Assembly: GCF_042662125.1 (NCBI RefSeq)
Contig: NZ_JBHSXL010000001.1
Location: 1-64,000, forward strand
Reading direction: 5' to 3'
Length of the DNA stretch: 64,000 nt
DNA from: Halopenitus salinus
Lineage (GTDB): Archaea; Halobacteriota; Halobacteria; Halobacteriales; Haloferacaceae
In this document: in pieces, positions 17,275-25,237 of the stretch
How the letters are laid out: each line of letters begins with the position of its first letter
Position numbering within the stretch: position 1 is the stretch's first letter
Notes under the pieces: model-generated
Told to the model about the DNA's origin: nothing
Seen by the model: the letters and a program-made list of their open reading frames with translations, nothing else
The model's database searches: none
Position numbers and translations under genes: made by a program

Positions 17275-17865
17275 ATGGCAGTCCCGCTCAGCCTCCGGCG
17301 TCGAGCGAAGGAGCACCCGAAGGCCCTCACCGCGCTGTGTTCGGTCGTCGGGTACGCCGTGGTTCTCGGGGTCTTTCTCGTCCCCGCCGTCGAGTCGCTG
17401 TTCCCGGACCTCTCGCGGTCGACGATCGACCTCCTCACCCACGCGATCGCCGTCGTCAACTCGATCACGATCGTGACGCTGTCGGTCGGCTGGTACCGGA
17501 TCCGAAACGGGGACGTCGAGGGACACCGCAGGGCGATGGTCGCCTCGTTCGTGTTGATCGTCTCCTTCCTCGGGATCTACGTCCCCCGCGTGGCCGGCGG
17601 CGGAACGAAGCGCTTCGACGGGCCCGAACTCGTCACGATCGTCTACCTCGCGATGCTGGCGATCCACATCATCCTCTCGATACTGGCGGTCCCCATCGTC
17701 ATCTACGCGATCGTCCTCGGGCTCACCCACACCGAACGGGAGCTGCGGACCGAGACGCCACACGCTCGAGTCGGTCGGATCGCGGCAGGGTCATGGCTCC
17801 TCTCGCTCGTGCTCGGGGTGGTGACCTACCTCCTTTTGAACCACGTCTACGCCTACACGTACTGA
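17275..17865 (+). CDS. DUF420 family membrane protein
   Basis: This 196-residue protein has five predicted transmembrane helices, beginning at ALTALCSVVGYAVVLGVFLV and ending with IAAGSWLLSLVLGVVTYLLL. The internal HRRAMVASFVLI and VYLAMLAIHIILSI match the DUF420 family (CtaG/CtaM-like), members of which are linked to assembly of haem-copper oxidases. The two conserved histidines (GHRRAM and AIHIIL) could bind haem or copper, which is inference. The oxidase operon itself lies 35 kb away. The ATG at 17275 is the first methionine before the hydrophobic region. Confidence 0.85.
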   Translation: MAVPLSLRRRAKEHPKALTALCSVVGYAVVLGVFLVPAVESLFPDLSRSTIDLLTHAIAVVNSITIVTLSVGWYRIRNGDVEGHRRAMVASFVLIVSFLGIYVPRVAGGGTKRFDGPELVTIVYLAMLAIHIILSILAVPIVIYAIVLGLTHTERELRTETPHARVGRIAAGSWLLSLVLGVVTYLLLNHVYAYTY

Positions 17866-18000
17866 CGACGTCGGATACCTCCCACGGCTTCAGCCGTGGG
17901 CTTCCTCCTTGTTCCTCTGTGAGCCGGGAACGTCCCCGGACGAAACGTCCGCGGACCGCCTTGGATGCCCGGAAACAAGGCCCGGCTACATATAAATGAT
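17866..18000 (-). mobile_element. Relic right end of an IS200/IS605 (TnpB/IS1341)-type element
   Basis: The perfect hairpin CCCACGGCTTCAGCCGTGGG occupies 17881-17900. On the minus strand it is preceded by GAACAAGGAGGAAG and followed by AGGTATCCGAC. In haloarchaea this arrangement is the 3' end of TnpB-type elements, including the region from which the guide (omega) RNA is made, and also occurs in deleted PATE derivatives. No tnpB reading frame remains here; the preceding 100 bases (CGTCCGGGGACGTTCCCGG on the minus strand) are GC-rich structured DNA of the same kind. I read this as a non-autonomous remnant. Confidence 0.6.
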
Positions 18001-18066
18001 CCATTATATTCTGGTCTAGCCCAAATTATAATAGAACCCATCTCGTATTTCACCACGGGACACATC

Positions 18067-18612
18067 ATGGACTCGTGGACAGAGGGGATCGGGACTAGAG
18101 AACGCGTCCGAAAGATCGCGCTCTCGCTTACTCGGTCCCGGTCGGTCAATTGGATCAAAAACGAAGCCGACGTCGCGTCGTGGGACACCACGAAGGACGA
18201 ACTCGAGCGACTCGTCGAGTACGGACGGATCAAACGCATCGAGGACGACAGCGGGAGCGAGACGCGGTACCGGTACGGTCCCGACTATCGACGTCGCTAT
18301 CTCGACCGCGTGGAAGAACTCACGGCCGAGCACACCAAGGACGAACTACGGAGCGAGGTCGCGGAGATCCGAGAACAGATCGAAGCGTGGCAAGACACCT
18401 ACGACGTGGACTCCCCGAGTGAACTGGAGGACTCGGTGACGGACGTGGATCTCTCGAGCGACGAGGTTCGCGAGCGAAATACAGTCATCCGCCGGTGGGA
18501 GCGCTCCCGGGAGACGATCCGGCTCGTCGACCACGCGCTCTCCCTGTACGACGATCTCGAAAGCGTCACCGATGTCGAATCCGGTCCCCGGCCGACCGGA
18601 ATGGCACAGTGA
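18067..18612 (+). CDS. Winged-helix protein, first gene of a two-gene cassette
   Basis: This 181-residue protein has an N-terminal winged-helix-like domain (RERVRKIALSLTRSRSVNWI, then a WDTTKDELERLVEYGRIKRI helix and wing) and a C-terminal helical region, VEELTAEHTKDELRSEVAEI onwards, likely to form a coiled coil. It looks like a haloarchaeal regulator family often annotated as ArsR-like. The next gene starts three bases after its stop, so the two form an operon. I chose the ATG at 18067 because upstream codons lie in the mobile-element relic. Role and family name are not certain. Confidence 0.7.
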   Translation: MDSWTEGIGTRERVRKIALSLTRSRSVNWIKNEADVASWDTTKDELERLVEYGRIKRIEDDSGSETRYRYGPDYRRRYLDRVEELTAEHTKDELRSEVAEIREQIEAWQDTYDVDSPSELEDSVTDVDLSSDEVRERNTVIRRWERSRETIRLVDHALSLYDDLESVTDVESGPRPTGMAQ

Positions 18613-18615
18613 TCG

Positions 18616-19125
18616 ATGGCGTCGCTGTTCCTCTTTCTCGCCCACCGGTGTTTGCTCGACCAGCACACGGCTCACGGCGAGATTCGGAGGTGGCTGGGCA
18701 ACCAGGGCGGATGCCGCGACGTCCGGTACGCCCCGAGTGCCATCCGCCGACACGAAGTCCGTGCGACGATCGCTCCCGAACACCTACTGGGCGATCCACA
18801 TCCCTCGGGGACGGTCGAACTCCGCGTCAAATTCGACTTCCCGAATGACACCGGGTACGATCACTACGAGATACAGTGGATCGACGGGGAAGGGTGTTAC
18901 TCGTTCGGGTGGCACCAGGACGAAACGCATCCCGACCTCGGGAAGTGTCATTTCCAACTCGACCATCGTGACGAGACGGTCGCCCGAAAACCGGCCGTGT
19001 TCCACGACAACCATCCGGTGAACGTGCTCGAGCAACGGCTCTCGCTCGTGGCGTCGATTCTCGAGGTGATAGCGTGGGAGAACGACCGGCCACGTCTCTC
19101 TCAGTGGCCGCCTGCGGACGTGTAA
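18616..19125 (+). CDS. Hypothetical partner protein, possibly TumE-like toxin
   Basis: This 169-residue protein contains the region GYDHYEIQWIDGEGCYSFGW followed by HQDETHPDLGKCHFQLDH and a C-terminal helix. The layout of a short beta sheet with several spaced histidines and a C-terminal helix recalls TumE/DUF6516 toxins, but the resemblance is weak and the diagnostic RYDNAPHH motif is absent. It is separated from a winged-helix gene by three bases, the typical layout of a toxin-antitoxin cassette with a regulator first. The N-terminal SLFLFLAHRCLLDQHTAHGE may be a structural lead-in. I do not claim a function. Confidence 0.6.
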   Translation: MASLFLFLAHRCLLDQHTAHGEIRRWLGNQGGCRDVRYAPSAIRRHEVRATIAPEHLLGDPHPSGTVELRVKFDFPNDTGYDHYEIQWIDGEGCYSFGWHQDETHPDLGKCHFQLDHRDETVARKPAVFHDNHPVNVLEQRLSLVASILEVIAWENDRPRLSQWPPADV

Positions 19126-19257
19126 GGACGCCCGAGTACGACGGCGAGTTCCGTCTCATCGGAGAGGCCCACGGGACCCACCGGGCGACGGCCTTGAATC
19201 GACTCCTCACGGGTAGGTAGGGTTTCCTCGAACGGTGCTTCAGGCGACGCAGGACAC

Positions 19258-19698
19258 TCACGGACGTCGCAGGAAGATGCTCGTCGCGCGCCACTCGATG
19301 ACCTCCTCGCCGTCCTGGTTGTGCGCCGTCAACTCGCCCTCGATGTATCCGCGGTCGTCACGGGTCGTCGACTCCGTCGCATCGAGGATCCGGTGTTCGG
19401 CGTCGATCGTATCGCCGGCGCGGACCGGCGTCCGCCACCGAAGCTCGTCGACGCCGAAGGCGCCGACCGCGGAGCTGTCCTCGAGGAAGCCGTCGACGAG
19501 GAGTCGCATACAGACGCTCGCCGTGTACCAGCCGCTTGCGATCAGTCCGCCGTGGATCGTCTCCGCAGCCAGCTCCTCGTCGAGGTGGATCGGCTGTGGA
19601 TCGTACCGTTCCGCAAAGTCCGTCATCTCGGCTTTCGGGACCGTGTAGCTGCCGAGGTCCTGTTTCGAGCCGACGTCGATGTCCTCGTAGTAGCGCAT
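19258..19698 (-). CDS. MaoC-like hydratase/dehydratase
   Basis: This 146-residue hot-dog-fold protein likely hydrates an enoyl-CoA or acts in polyhydroxyalkanoate or fatty-acid metabolism. It has the hydratase motif region TDFAERYDPQPIHLDEELAA with Asp and His as catalytic pair, then GGLIASGWYTASVCMRLLVD and ELRWRTPVRAGDTID. Length is normal for single-domain MaoC proteins. A TATA-like CTTTATGC lies at 19724-19731, about 27 bases before the ATG, so the transcript is probably leaderless. Confidence 0.88.
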   Translation of the reverse strand: MRYYEDIDVGSKQDLGSYTVPKAEMTDFAERYDPQPIHLDEELAAETIHGGLIASGWYTASVCMRLLVDGFLEDSSAVGAFGVDELRWRTPVRAGDTIDAEHRILDATESTTRDDRGYIEGELTAHNQDGEEVIEWRATSIFLRRP

Positions 19699-19892
19699 CG
19701 TCGTTGTGTCACGCGTCGTCGCGGAGCATAAAGGCGATCACCATCGCTCGACTGTGCGATCACCCCGCCGACCGTGCGAACGCTCACCCGACCGTTCGAT
19801 CACTACCGCGCAGGTCCGCGGTCGCCCGACGATCGCGGTACGCTTCCTCGTCGTGTCGGGAGGTTTTTGAGCCAGCCCGCACCAGAACGCCC

Positions 19893-20732
19893 ATGGCAGG
19901 ATCGCGAACGCGGGTGGCGATCGTCGGCGGGGACCGCGCCGTCGCGGCCGTCGATCTCGAGGCGATCGCCTCCGAGGCGGGCGCGTCTCGTGGGGACGCG
20001 CCCGCGGCGATCGCGATAGAGCGCGTCGACCCGGAGCGAGCGGACGTCGTGCTCGCGGTCGGCGAACGCGGGCTCGTGGAGGCGGCCCGCAAGGCGCCCG
20101 AAGCGCCGATCGTCGCCGTCGAACTCGACGAGGACCCGTCCGACGGCCAACACGACCCGCAGTCGGTCGGATTCCCGGACGGAGGATCGCGATACGCGGT
20201 CGACATCGAGGGGATCGCGGACGCCCTCGATCGGATCGCCGACGGTGAGGGGCACGCCGGACTCTCGACCGTCGAACACCCGCTCCTCGCGGTGTCCGTG
20301 GACGGAGAGCCCGTCGACAGCGCGCTGTTCGACGTCACCCTCGTGACGAGCGAGCCGGCGCGGATCTCCGAATACGGGGTTCGAAGTGACGGCGAGGACC
20401 ACGGGACGTTCCGGGCGGACGCCGTCACGGTGGCGACGCCGATCGGGAGCACGGGCTACGCACGGCGCGCCGGCGGGCCGGTGTCGTCGCCCGGCACCGG
20501 GCTGGTCGTCGTTCCGATCGCGCCGTTCTCGACGCGAACCGACACGTGGGTGCTCCGGAGTCCGGTGACGCTCTCCGTGGAACGCGACGAGGAGCCGGTC
20601 TCGCTCGTGATCGACGACGAGGAGCGTCGCAGGGTCGAAACCGACGAGCCCGTCTCGATCGTCGTCGACGACCAAGTCCGGATCGTGGTACCCGCTCCCG
20701 CGGACTCCGAGGCGGGATTGGAAAAACTCTAA
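19893..20732 (+). CDS. NAD kinase-like protein lacking the GGDGT motif
   Basis: This 279-residue protein has the overall order of an ATP-NAD kinase. The hallmark ATPIGSTGYA lies at residues 181-190, preceded by FRADAVTV, followed by PVSSPGTGLVVVPIAPFSTR and a C-terminal beta-rich part (PVSLVIDDEERRRV...VRIVVPAP). The catalytic GGDGT motif expected in the N-terminal domain is absent: the equivalent place reads VVLAVGERGLVEAA at residues 52-65. Either the protein has lost kinase activity and serves as a regulator, or it uses a different loop. Haloarchaea usually have another, complete NAD kinase. Confidence 0.8.
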   Translation: MAGSRTRVAIVGGDRAVAAVDLEAIASEAGASRGDAPAAIAIERVDPERADVVLAVGERGLVEAARKAPEAPIVAVELDEDPSDGQHDPQSVGFPDGGSRYAVDIEGIADALDRIADGEGHAGLSTVEHPLLAVSVDGEPVDSALFDVTLVTSEPARISEYGVRSDGEDHGTFRADAVTVATPIGSTGYARRAGGPVSSPGTGLVVVPIAPFSTRTDTWVLRSPVTLSVERDEEPVSLVIDDEERRRVETDEPVSIVVDDQVRIVVPAPADSEAGLEKL

Positions 20733-20756
20733 AGAGTCGTAGTCCCAGGTACCAAT

Positions 20757-21197
20757 ATGGACCCACTGCAGTTCCTCGTCCCGCTCGGCTGGCTGTCGGT
20801 CGTCGGCCCGGCGATCCCGTTCGCCATCCTGACGCTGGCGGTGGCGAACGTCGCGACGCGCCACCGCGCGCACACGAAACACGTCGAGCAAGCCGCGGAC
20901 TCGGACAGCGTGGACCAGTATCTCCCGCACGTGTTCACCAACTTCGGACTGGTGCTCGTCAGCTTCCTGTTCACGCTCATCAACCCCACCGGCGGCGCGA
21001 TCATCTCCGTGATCGCCGTGACCATCCTCGTGGCGGACCTCTTCGAGCACGAGGCGCGAAACGTCGAGGCGCGAAACGAGATGGAGATCGAAAAGCCGAA
21101 GAGCACGATCGCGGCCTCCTCGCTCGTGTTGATCTACGCGATCTACTACGTGCTGCACGCGCTCAACGCGACGTTCTGGTCGGGCCTGTTCGCGTAG
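20757..21197 (+). CDS. Haloarchaeal membrane protein of the bc-complex neighbourhood
   Basis: This 146-residue protein has four predicted transmembrane helices: FLVPLGWLSVVGPAIPFAI, VFTNFGLVLVSFLFTLI, IISVIAVTILVADLF and AASSLVLIYAIYYVL. I recognise it only as a family typically found beside the cytochrome bc genes in haloarchaea (I believe DUF7313, not verified). It starts 25 bases after the NAD kinase-like gene and converges on the bc operon. It may be an accessory or assembly factor of that complex, but nothing in the sequence proves it. Confidence 0.7.
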   Translation: MDPLQFLVPLGWLSVVGPAIPFAILTLAVANVATRHRAHTKHVEQAADSDSVDQYLPHVFTNFGLVLVSFLFTLINPTGGAIISVIAVTILVADLFEHEARNVEARNEMEIEKPKSTIAASSLVLIYAIYYVLHALNATFWSGLFA

Positions 21198-21659
21198 GGG
21201 CCACCGGGGCGGGCGTTCGCGGGCGCCCCGTTTCGATCTTCTTTTCGTGGGGCCGAGTCCGTGGCGACGATTCCGTATCGTGTCCCGTCCGTTCTCACGT
21301 CCCGTCCGTCCTCACGTCCCGTCCTCACATTCTCTGTGTCCTCGGATCGAGGTCGAACACACCGGCGAACCGCCGTGGCCGGTGTCGCCAGCGAGCCCGT
21401 CCGTCGACGTCGACGCCACGCACCGAGAGGCGGACGCCCCCGCGACCCTCCCGGGACGGACTGCGGGCGCGACGTCCCCATCACGGACCGATCGACGAAC
21501 GCGTCGCGGGACGAAACCGAGCCGGAGAGATGGAACCGAGACGAGCGATGGGCCGCGAGCACGCGGCTGTGGCTGTTGGCCGTAGCGGAGAACGGACGGA
21601 AAGGGGAAAGGGAAGAACGAACGTGCTACGTTTCGGGCGATTCGGACCGGAGAACGCGT
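21198..21659. other. Convergent intergenic region with terminator-like hairpin
   Basis: This 460-bp stretch separates converging genes and holds no gene I can support. Just after the rightward gene, GGGGCG and CGCCCC (about 21206-21229) can pair across a 12-base GC-rich loop and are followed by the T-rich GTTTCGATCTTCTTTT, which may serve as terminator. Near its middle, TCCCGTCCGTTCTCACG and CACGTCCCGTCC repeat imperfectly (21285-21330). Confidence 0.4.
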
Positions 21660-21932
21660 TCAGCTCGAGGCTTCTTCGGTCATGCTGCGGCGGAGCTCCC
21701 GGAAGATCGGGATCAGGATCCAGTAGGTCACCGGCCCGAGGATCATGAGCCACAGGAACGCGTCGCTGGCGAAGATCCCGATCGCCTGATAGACGTTGTT
21801 CGGTTCGGGCGCCTGGACGGTCAGCTGCTGGATGGCGTAGTACTCCGGTGTGCGGTACCACCCGGCGAAGATGAACCACCCGAGGGCTCCGACCATCGAC
21901 AGGGACAGACCCTTCATGAACTCGTCGGCCAT
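21660..21932 (-). CDS. Small membrane subunit of the haloarchaeal bc complex
   Basis: The 90-residue protein starts MADEFMKGLSLSMVGALGWF and has two membrane helices (one at the N-terminus, one at AFLWLMILGPVTYWILIPIF). It is the last gene of the operon running leftward from 25237 and lies four bases after the preceding gene. I believe it corresponds to a haloarchaeal DUF73xx family tied to this operon. It has no haem or metal ligands visible, so it is probably a structural subunit. Confidence 0.75.
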   Translation of the reverse strand: MADEFMKGLSLSMVGALGWFIFAGWYRTPEYYAIQQLTVQAPEPNNVYQAIGIFASDAFLWLMILGPVTYWILIPIFRELRRSMTEEASS

Positions 21933-21936
21933 CGAT

Positions 21937-22392
21937 CTAATCTTCGTCGGAGTCCTCTTGAGGCTTTCCCATTCCCTGGGCGCGAAACCGCGTGCCGAGC
22001 ACGTAGATGGCGGAGCCGAGGAGGATGGAGCACACGCCCGAGAGCGCGAGCACGGCGGTGAGAACGCCCTCGGAGAGGGAGAGGCCGACGGCACCGAGCA
22101 CCCCGGCGATCGCCGAACGCAGGAGGCTCACCTGCAGCGTCGCCGCGTCGATCAACACGAAGCCGAACACGAAGGTGACGACCGCGATGAGCGTCGAAAA
22201 GACGGTGATCGTCTTGTAGAGCCGCAGCGGGACGACGATCTCCCTCCCGCCCGGTCCCACGTTGGGGCCGGTGGGTTCGAGATCGGGCTCGGAGCGTTCG
22301 GATTTCGGGACCGGATCGCCCGTCGCGTCCGTCCCGCGGACGGGCTCCTCGTCGTCTCGTGGATCGTCGTCGGCGGAACGATCGGTGACCAT
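21937..22392 (-). CDS. Membrane protein of the bc operon
   Basis: This 151-residue protein has an acidic, disordered N-terminus of about 50 residues and three membrane helices (TITVFSTLIAVVTFVFGFVL, AGVLGAVGLSLSEGVL and LSGVCSILLGSAIYVLG). It lies between the subunit IV-like cytochrome b gene (gap 123 bases) and the 90-residue gene (gap four bases), all on the minus strand. It appears to be a lineage-specific subunit or assembly protein of the bc complex. Confidence 0.75.
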   Translation of the reverse strand: MVTDRSADDDPRDDEEPVRGTDATGDPVPKSERSEPDLEPTGPNVGPGGREIVVPLRLYKTITVFSTLIAVVTFVFGFVLIDAATLQVSLLRSAIAGVLGAVGLSLSEGVLTAVLALSGVCSILLGSAIYVLGTRFRAQGMGKPQEDSDED

Positions 22393-22515
22393 GTGGTTCG
22401 GATACGGGAAACGGGGTGAATCGAGGCGGATCGGGTCGAGGCGGATCGGATCTCGAGTCGACGGACGGATCGAGGCAAGGCGAGGCGACGGATCGGGGTT
22501 CGAACCCGGAGGCCG

Positions 22516-23364
22516 TCACTTCGGCGGTCGAAGCCGGTAGTACCGCTTGTTGAGGTCGTACATGTACCCCTCCCGCATCGTCTTGAGCACCGCGTAGGTG
22601 ATCACGCCCGAGAGCGCCGGCAGGACGAAACAGAGCGTGAACAGGAGCTCGAGCTCGACGGGGAAGAAGTTCTGGATCGCGAGCGCGGCGAGCGTCACCG
22701 ACAACACGGCGCCGGTGACGCCGACGGCCGACCAGAACGGCTGCTCGACGGGGCGGCGAGCGTTCCCCTTGTTGAGGAAGGGAACGAGCGCGACGACGCC
22801 GATGATGATCCCGTGGGCGACGATGCCGAAGAACTCGTGGGACATCACCTTGCGGCCGCCCAGCACCGACAGCTCGGGGTTGATCGGGTTGAGCTTCAAC
22901 AGCCCGAACGACCAGTAGAGGTACCAGTCGGGCAGGATGATCGACGGCGTCGAACTCGGGTTGGCGGGCTCCCCGAAGTGGGCCGGCATCGTCGCGGAGA
23001 CGAGGATGATGATCCCGACGAAGAAGCTCGTGATCGCCAGGTTCCGGATCGTCTCGTGGGGCCAGGCCGGAAAGCCGAGCACGTCGCGTTCGACGTAGGT
23101 CGACTCCTGTCTGAGGTCCTGGTCCTCGCGGCGCGAGCGCTCGAAGTACTCGTAGGTGAGCCGCGAGAGTCCCTGGCTGCGCTCCTTGCGCTCGCTCCAG
23201 GTCGGCGTTTCGTCGTCCGGCGGGACGGTCGCCGGCGGACCGCCGTCCGTTCGAGGCTCGCCGCCCTCCGTGGCGCCGCCGTCAGCCATCGCCGGTCCGC
23301 GATCGTCGCGGTCGTCGCGGTCGTCGCGGTCGTCTCGGTCGGTCGATGAGGTGTCTTCGGTCAT
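22516..23364 (-). CDS. petD: Cytochrome b C-terminal half / subunit IV-like (PetD-like)
   Basis: This 282-residue protein forms the quinol-oxidising half of a cytochrome bc complex. The motif LPDWYLYW at residues 144-151 corresponds to the PEWY quinol-site loop, here with Asp instead of Glu. Four membrane helices follow, from NLAITSFFVGIIILVSATMP to the C-terminal LPALSGVITYAVL. The N-terminus carries a five-fold DDR repeat (residues 10-22) from a 9-base coding repeat (about 23298-23335), likely variable by slippage. The gene follows the b6-like gene after four bases, as in split cytochrome b/subunit IV systems. Confidence 0.9.
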   Translation of the reverse strand: MTEDTSSTDRDDRDDRDDRDDRGPAMADGGATEGGEPRTDGGPPATVPPDDETPTWSERKERSQGLSRLTYEYFERSRREDQDLRQESTYVERDVLGFPAWPHETIRNLAITSFFVGIIILVSATMPAHFGEPANPSSTPSIILPDWYLYWSFGLLKLNPINPELSVLGGRKVMSHEFFGIVAHGIIIGVVALVPFLNKGNARRPVEQPFWSAVGVTGAVLSVTLAALAIQNFFPVELELLFTLCFVLPALSGVITYAVLKTMREGYMYDLNKRYYRLRPPK

Positions 23365-23368
23365 TGGT

Positions 23369-24178
23369 TCAGTGCGGTTCCGCGATGCCCTGCACCCAGA
23401 CGATGCCGACGTGAAGCGCGATGAGCGCGGTCACGATGAACGGCAACAGGAAGACGTGCAGGATGTACATCCGAACGAGCGTTGCCTGTCCGAGGGTGAA
23501 CCCGCCGAACAGTAGCTGTGCGGCCCACTCGCCGATGATGGGCGTCGCAAGCGCCATCTCGACGCCGATCTGGCCGGCCCAGAAGGACAGCTGCTTCCAG
23601 GGGAGCAGGTAGCCGGTATACCCGAACAGCAGGGTCAACATGATGAGGACGACGCCGAGGACCCAGTTGACCTCGCGCGGCTCCTTGTAGGCGCCGGTGA
23701 AGTAGACCCGGAGCATGTGGAGGAAGACCGCGGCGACCATGAACTGGGCGGCCCAGCGGTGGATCGACCGGAGCATGAGCCCGAACTGCAGGTCCTTCAT
23801 GATCGCGTCGATCGACAGCCACGCGGCGGTCGGGTCGCCGGTCGCGGCCGCACCCGCCGTCGACGGCGAGTAGTAGAACCCCAACAACGCGCCGGAGACC
23901 GCGGCGACGAGGTAGGCGATTATCGAGAGGGACCCAAGCGAGTACAGGGGATACCAGTACCAGAACTTGTTGTCCAGATCGTACTGTTCGGTGTGGCTCT
24001 TCGGCATCTGGAGGTTGACGCGGTAATAAAGCGTCTCGAGCAGCTCCAGATAATCGACGATCCGAAGCCGCTTGTCCATCCAGATAAGCGCCGTCAGGAA
24101 CGTCGACTCGATGACCGTGAGGTCCTTGCGTTCGAGCCAGGCGTCGTGGTCGAATTCGTCCTTTTTTTCGAGGCTCAT
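23369..24178 (-). CDS. petB: Cytochrome b6-like haem subunit
   Basis: This 269-residue membrane protein binds two b-type haems. Ligand pairs are His140/His154 (14 apart) and His241/His256 (15 apart). The 15-residue spacing in the second pair is the cytochrome b6 pattern rather than the mitochondrial b pattern. The region also shows GYTGYLLPWKQLSFWAGQIG, a conserved quinol-site stretch. It is longer at the N-terminus than plant b6 (about 75 extra residues). The gene is in the middle of the minus-strand operon, between the small 130-residue subunit and the subunit IV-like protein. Confidence 0.93.
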   Translation of the reverse strand: MSLEKKDEFDHDAWLERKDLTVIESTFLTALIWMDKRLRIVDYLELLETLYYRVNLQMPKSHTEQYDLDNKFWYWYPLYSLGSLSIIAYLVAAVSGALLGFYYSPSTAGAAATGDPTAAWLSIDAIMKDLQFGLMLRSIHRWAAQFMVAAVFLHMLRVYFTGAYKEPREVNWVLGVVLIMLTLLFGYTGYLLPWKQLSFWAGQIGVEMALATPIIGEWAAQLLFGGFTLGQATLVRMYILHVFLLPFIVTALIALHVGIVWVQGIAEPH

Positions 24179-24188
24179 TGGTCGTTCG

Positions 24189-24581
24189 TTACCGCTTGTA
24201 GTAGGGGTAGACCGCGCGTTTGACCGTCTCCCATGCGTCCTCCGGGTCCGCGAGCGACTCGCCCTCGACGTCCTCCTCGCGGACGTAGAGGTCCTCCCAC
24301 TTGCGACGTCGCTTCTTGACGACCATCACGTCGGGGAGGAACTCCTTGCGGTACAACGCGAGGACGAACGCGAGGTCGATGAAGACCAACGCGAGCAGCC
24401 CGCCGAGGAACATGTTGCCGAACTCGGTGGTCGCCCATCCGAACATGAGACCGTAGACGAACAGGAACACGAAGACGACTTCGATGATCGTCAAGAGGAC
24501 GATCGCGATCGCGGCGGCGGTGCTCTCGCGTGCCGGCTCGTACCGGTGGATGTCGCCGTAGGAGGACCCGTTCGAGCTCAT
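24189..24581 (-). CDS. Small two-helix membrane protein of the bc operon
   Basis: This 130-residue protein has two membrane helices (STAAAIAIVLLTIIEVVFVF and MFLGGLLALVFIDLAFVLAL) and a basic/acidic C-terminal tail with KKRRRKWEDLYVREED. Its start ATG at 24581 overlaps the end of the halocyanin gene by four bases, so the two are translationally coupled. I believe it is a haloarchaeal DUF7318 family member (not verified). It may tether the copper domain to the cytochrome b core. Confidence 0.75.
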   Translation of the reverse strand: MSSNGSSYGDIHRYEPARESTAAAIAIVLLTIIEVVFVFLFVYGLMFGWATTEFGNMFLGGLLALVFIDLAFVLALYRKEFLPDVMVVKKRRRKWEDLYVREEDVEGESLADPEDAWETVKRAVYPYYKR

Positions 24582-25237
24582 CGGCCCCCTCCATGTCCGG
24601 AGTGTGCGGACTCGCCGTATTTGAGCACGTAGAACGTGAACGCGAGGGTCAACGTGATCGCGACGCCGGAAACGAGTCCGACCCAGTGGGCGTGCAGCGG
24701 AACGCCGATGTCGTGGACGCTCTCGGGCCACCCGGTGTTGGCGCCGCCGACCTCCTCGGTTTCGATGTCCTCGCCGACGGCCAGGCCGGCGTGCATGCCG
24801 ACCTGAGCGTGGGGGTCACACTGGTAGTGGGTGATGCCGGCGTCCTCCTCGGACGTCTCGTACTCGAAGGTGAATCCACCCTCGCCCGTGATCTGGCTCT
24901 CGAACGACGCGGGACCCTCGACGGCGTGTACGTTGTGGTCGCCGCCGTTGCCCGTCCACTCCCAGATCACGGTCGTTCCGGGGTCGACCCACACCTTCGT
25001 CGGGCCGAACGCCAAGCCGTCGCCGGCCCCCACCGAGATCGTCACCTCGTCCTGGCCGCGAGCGTCGAGGTAGGTACCGAGGTTCCCGCTCTCGACCGCC
25101 GAGGGCCACACGGGCCGTACCTCGGCGCCCCCTCCCCCGCCGTCCTCCTGGGCGGCGGCCGAGCCGGTCGCCGCGGTTGCGGCCGTGGCCGCGGCCGCCG
25201 AGCCGCCGGCCGTGCGCATAAACTCCCGCCGTTTCAT
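24578..25237 (-). CDS. Membrane-anchored halocyanin (type 1 copper) with Tat signal
   Basis: This 219-residue protein begins with a twin-arginine signal (KRREFMRTAGG, then an Ala-rich core), followed by a cupredoxin domain with copper ligands His101 (GGDHNVH), Cys140, His143 and Met148 (HYQCDPHAQVGMHAG). A membrane helix lies at residues 185-205 near the C-terminus. It heads the bc operon and would carry electrons on the outer face. Its place, and the absence of a Rieske gene in view, suggest it sits where a Rieske protein or cytochrome c would act. A TATA-like GCTTAAAC at about 25262-25270 (plus-strand coordinates) lies about 27 bases upstream of the start. Confidence 0.9.
   Translation of the reverse strand: MKRREFMRTAGGSAAAATAATAATGSAAAQEDGGGGGAEVRPVWPSAVESGNLGTYLDARGQDEVTISVGAGDGLAFGPTKVWVDPGTTVIWEWTGNGGDHNVHAVEGPASFESQITGEGGFTFEYETSEEDAGITHYQCDPHAQVGMHAGLAVGEDIETEEVGGANTGWPESVHDIGVPLHAHWVGLVSGVAITLTLAFTFYVLKYGESAHSGHGGGR

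Noticed and set aside
14145..17468. 1107-residue minus-strand frame covering trm5, the LysE region and egsA
   Set aside because: Only its last 329 residues (Trm5) are protein-like; the rest is antisense to clear LysE and EgsA genes.
21261..22061. 266-residue plus-strand frame after the DUF7313-like gene
   Set aside because: Composition is Arg/Pro/Glu-rich, and its second half is antisense to two clear membrane genes of the bc operon.
23290..23340. GGTCGTCGC tandem repeat as a regulatory or mobile repeat
   Set aside because: It lies in frame inside the PetD-like gene and encodes a DDR repeat in its disordered N-terminus, so it is coding low-complexity sequence.
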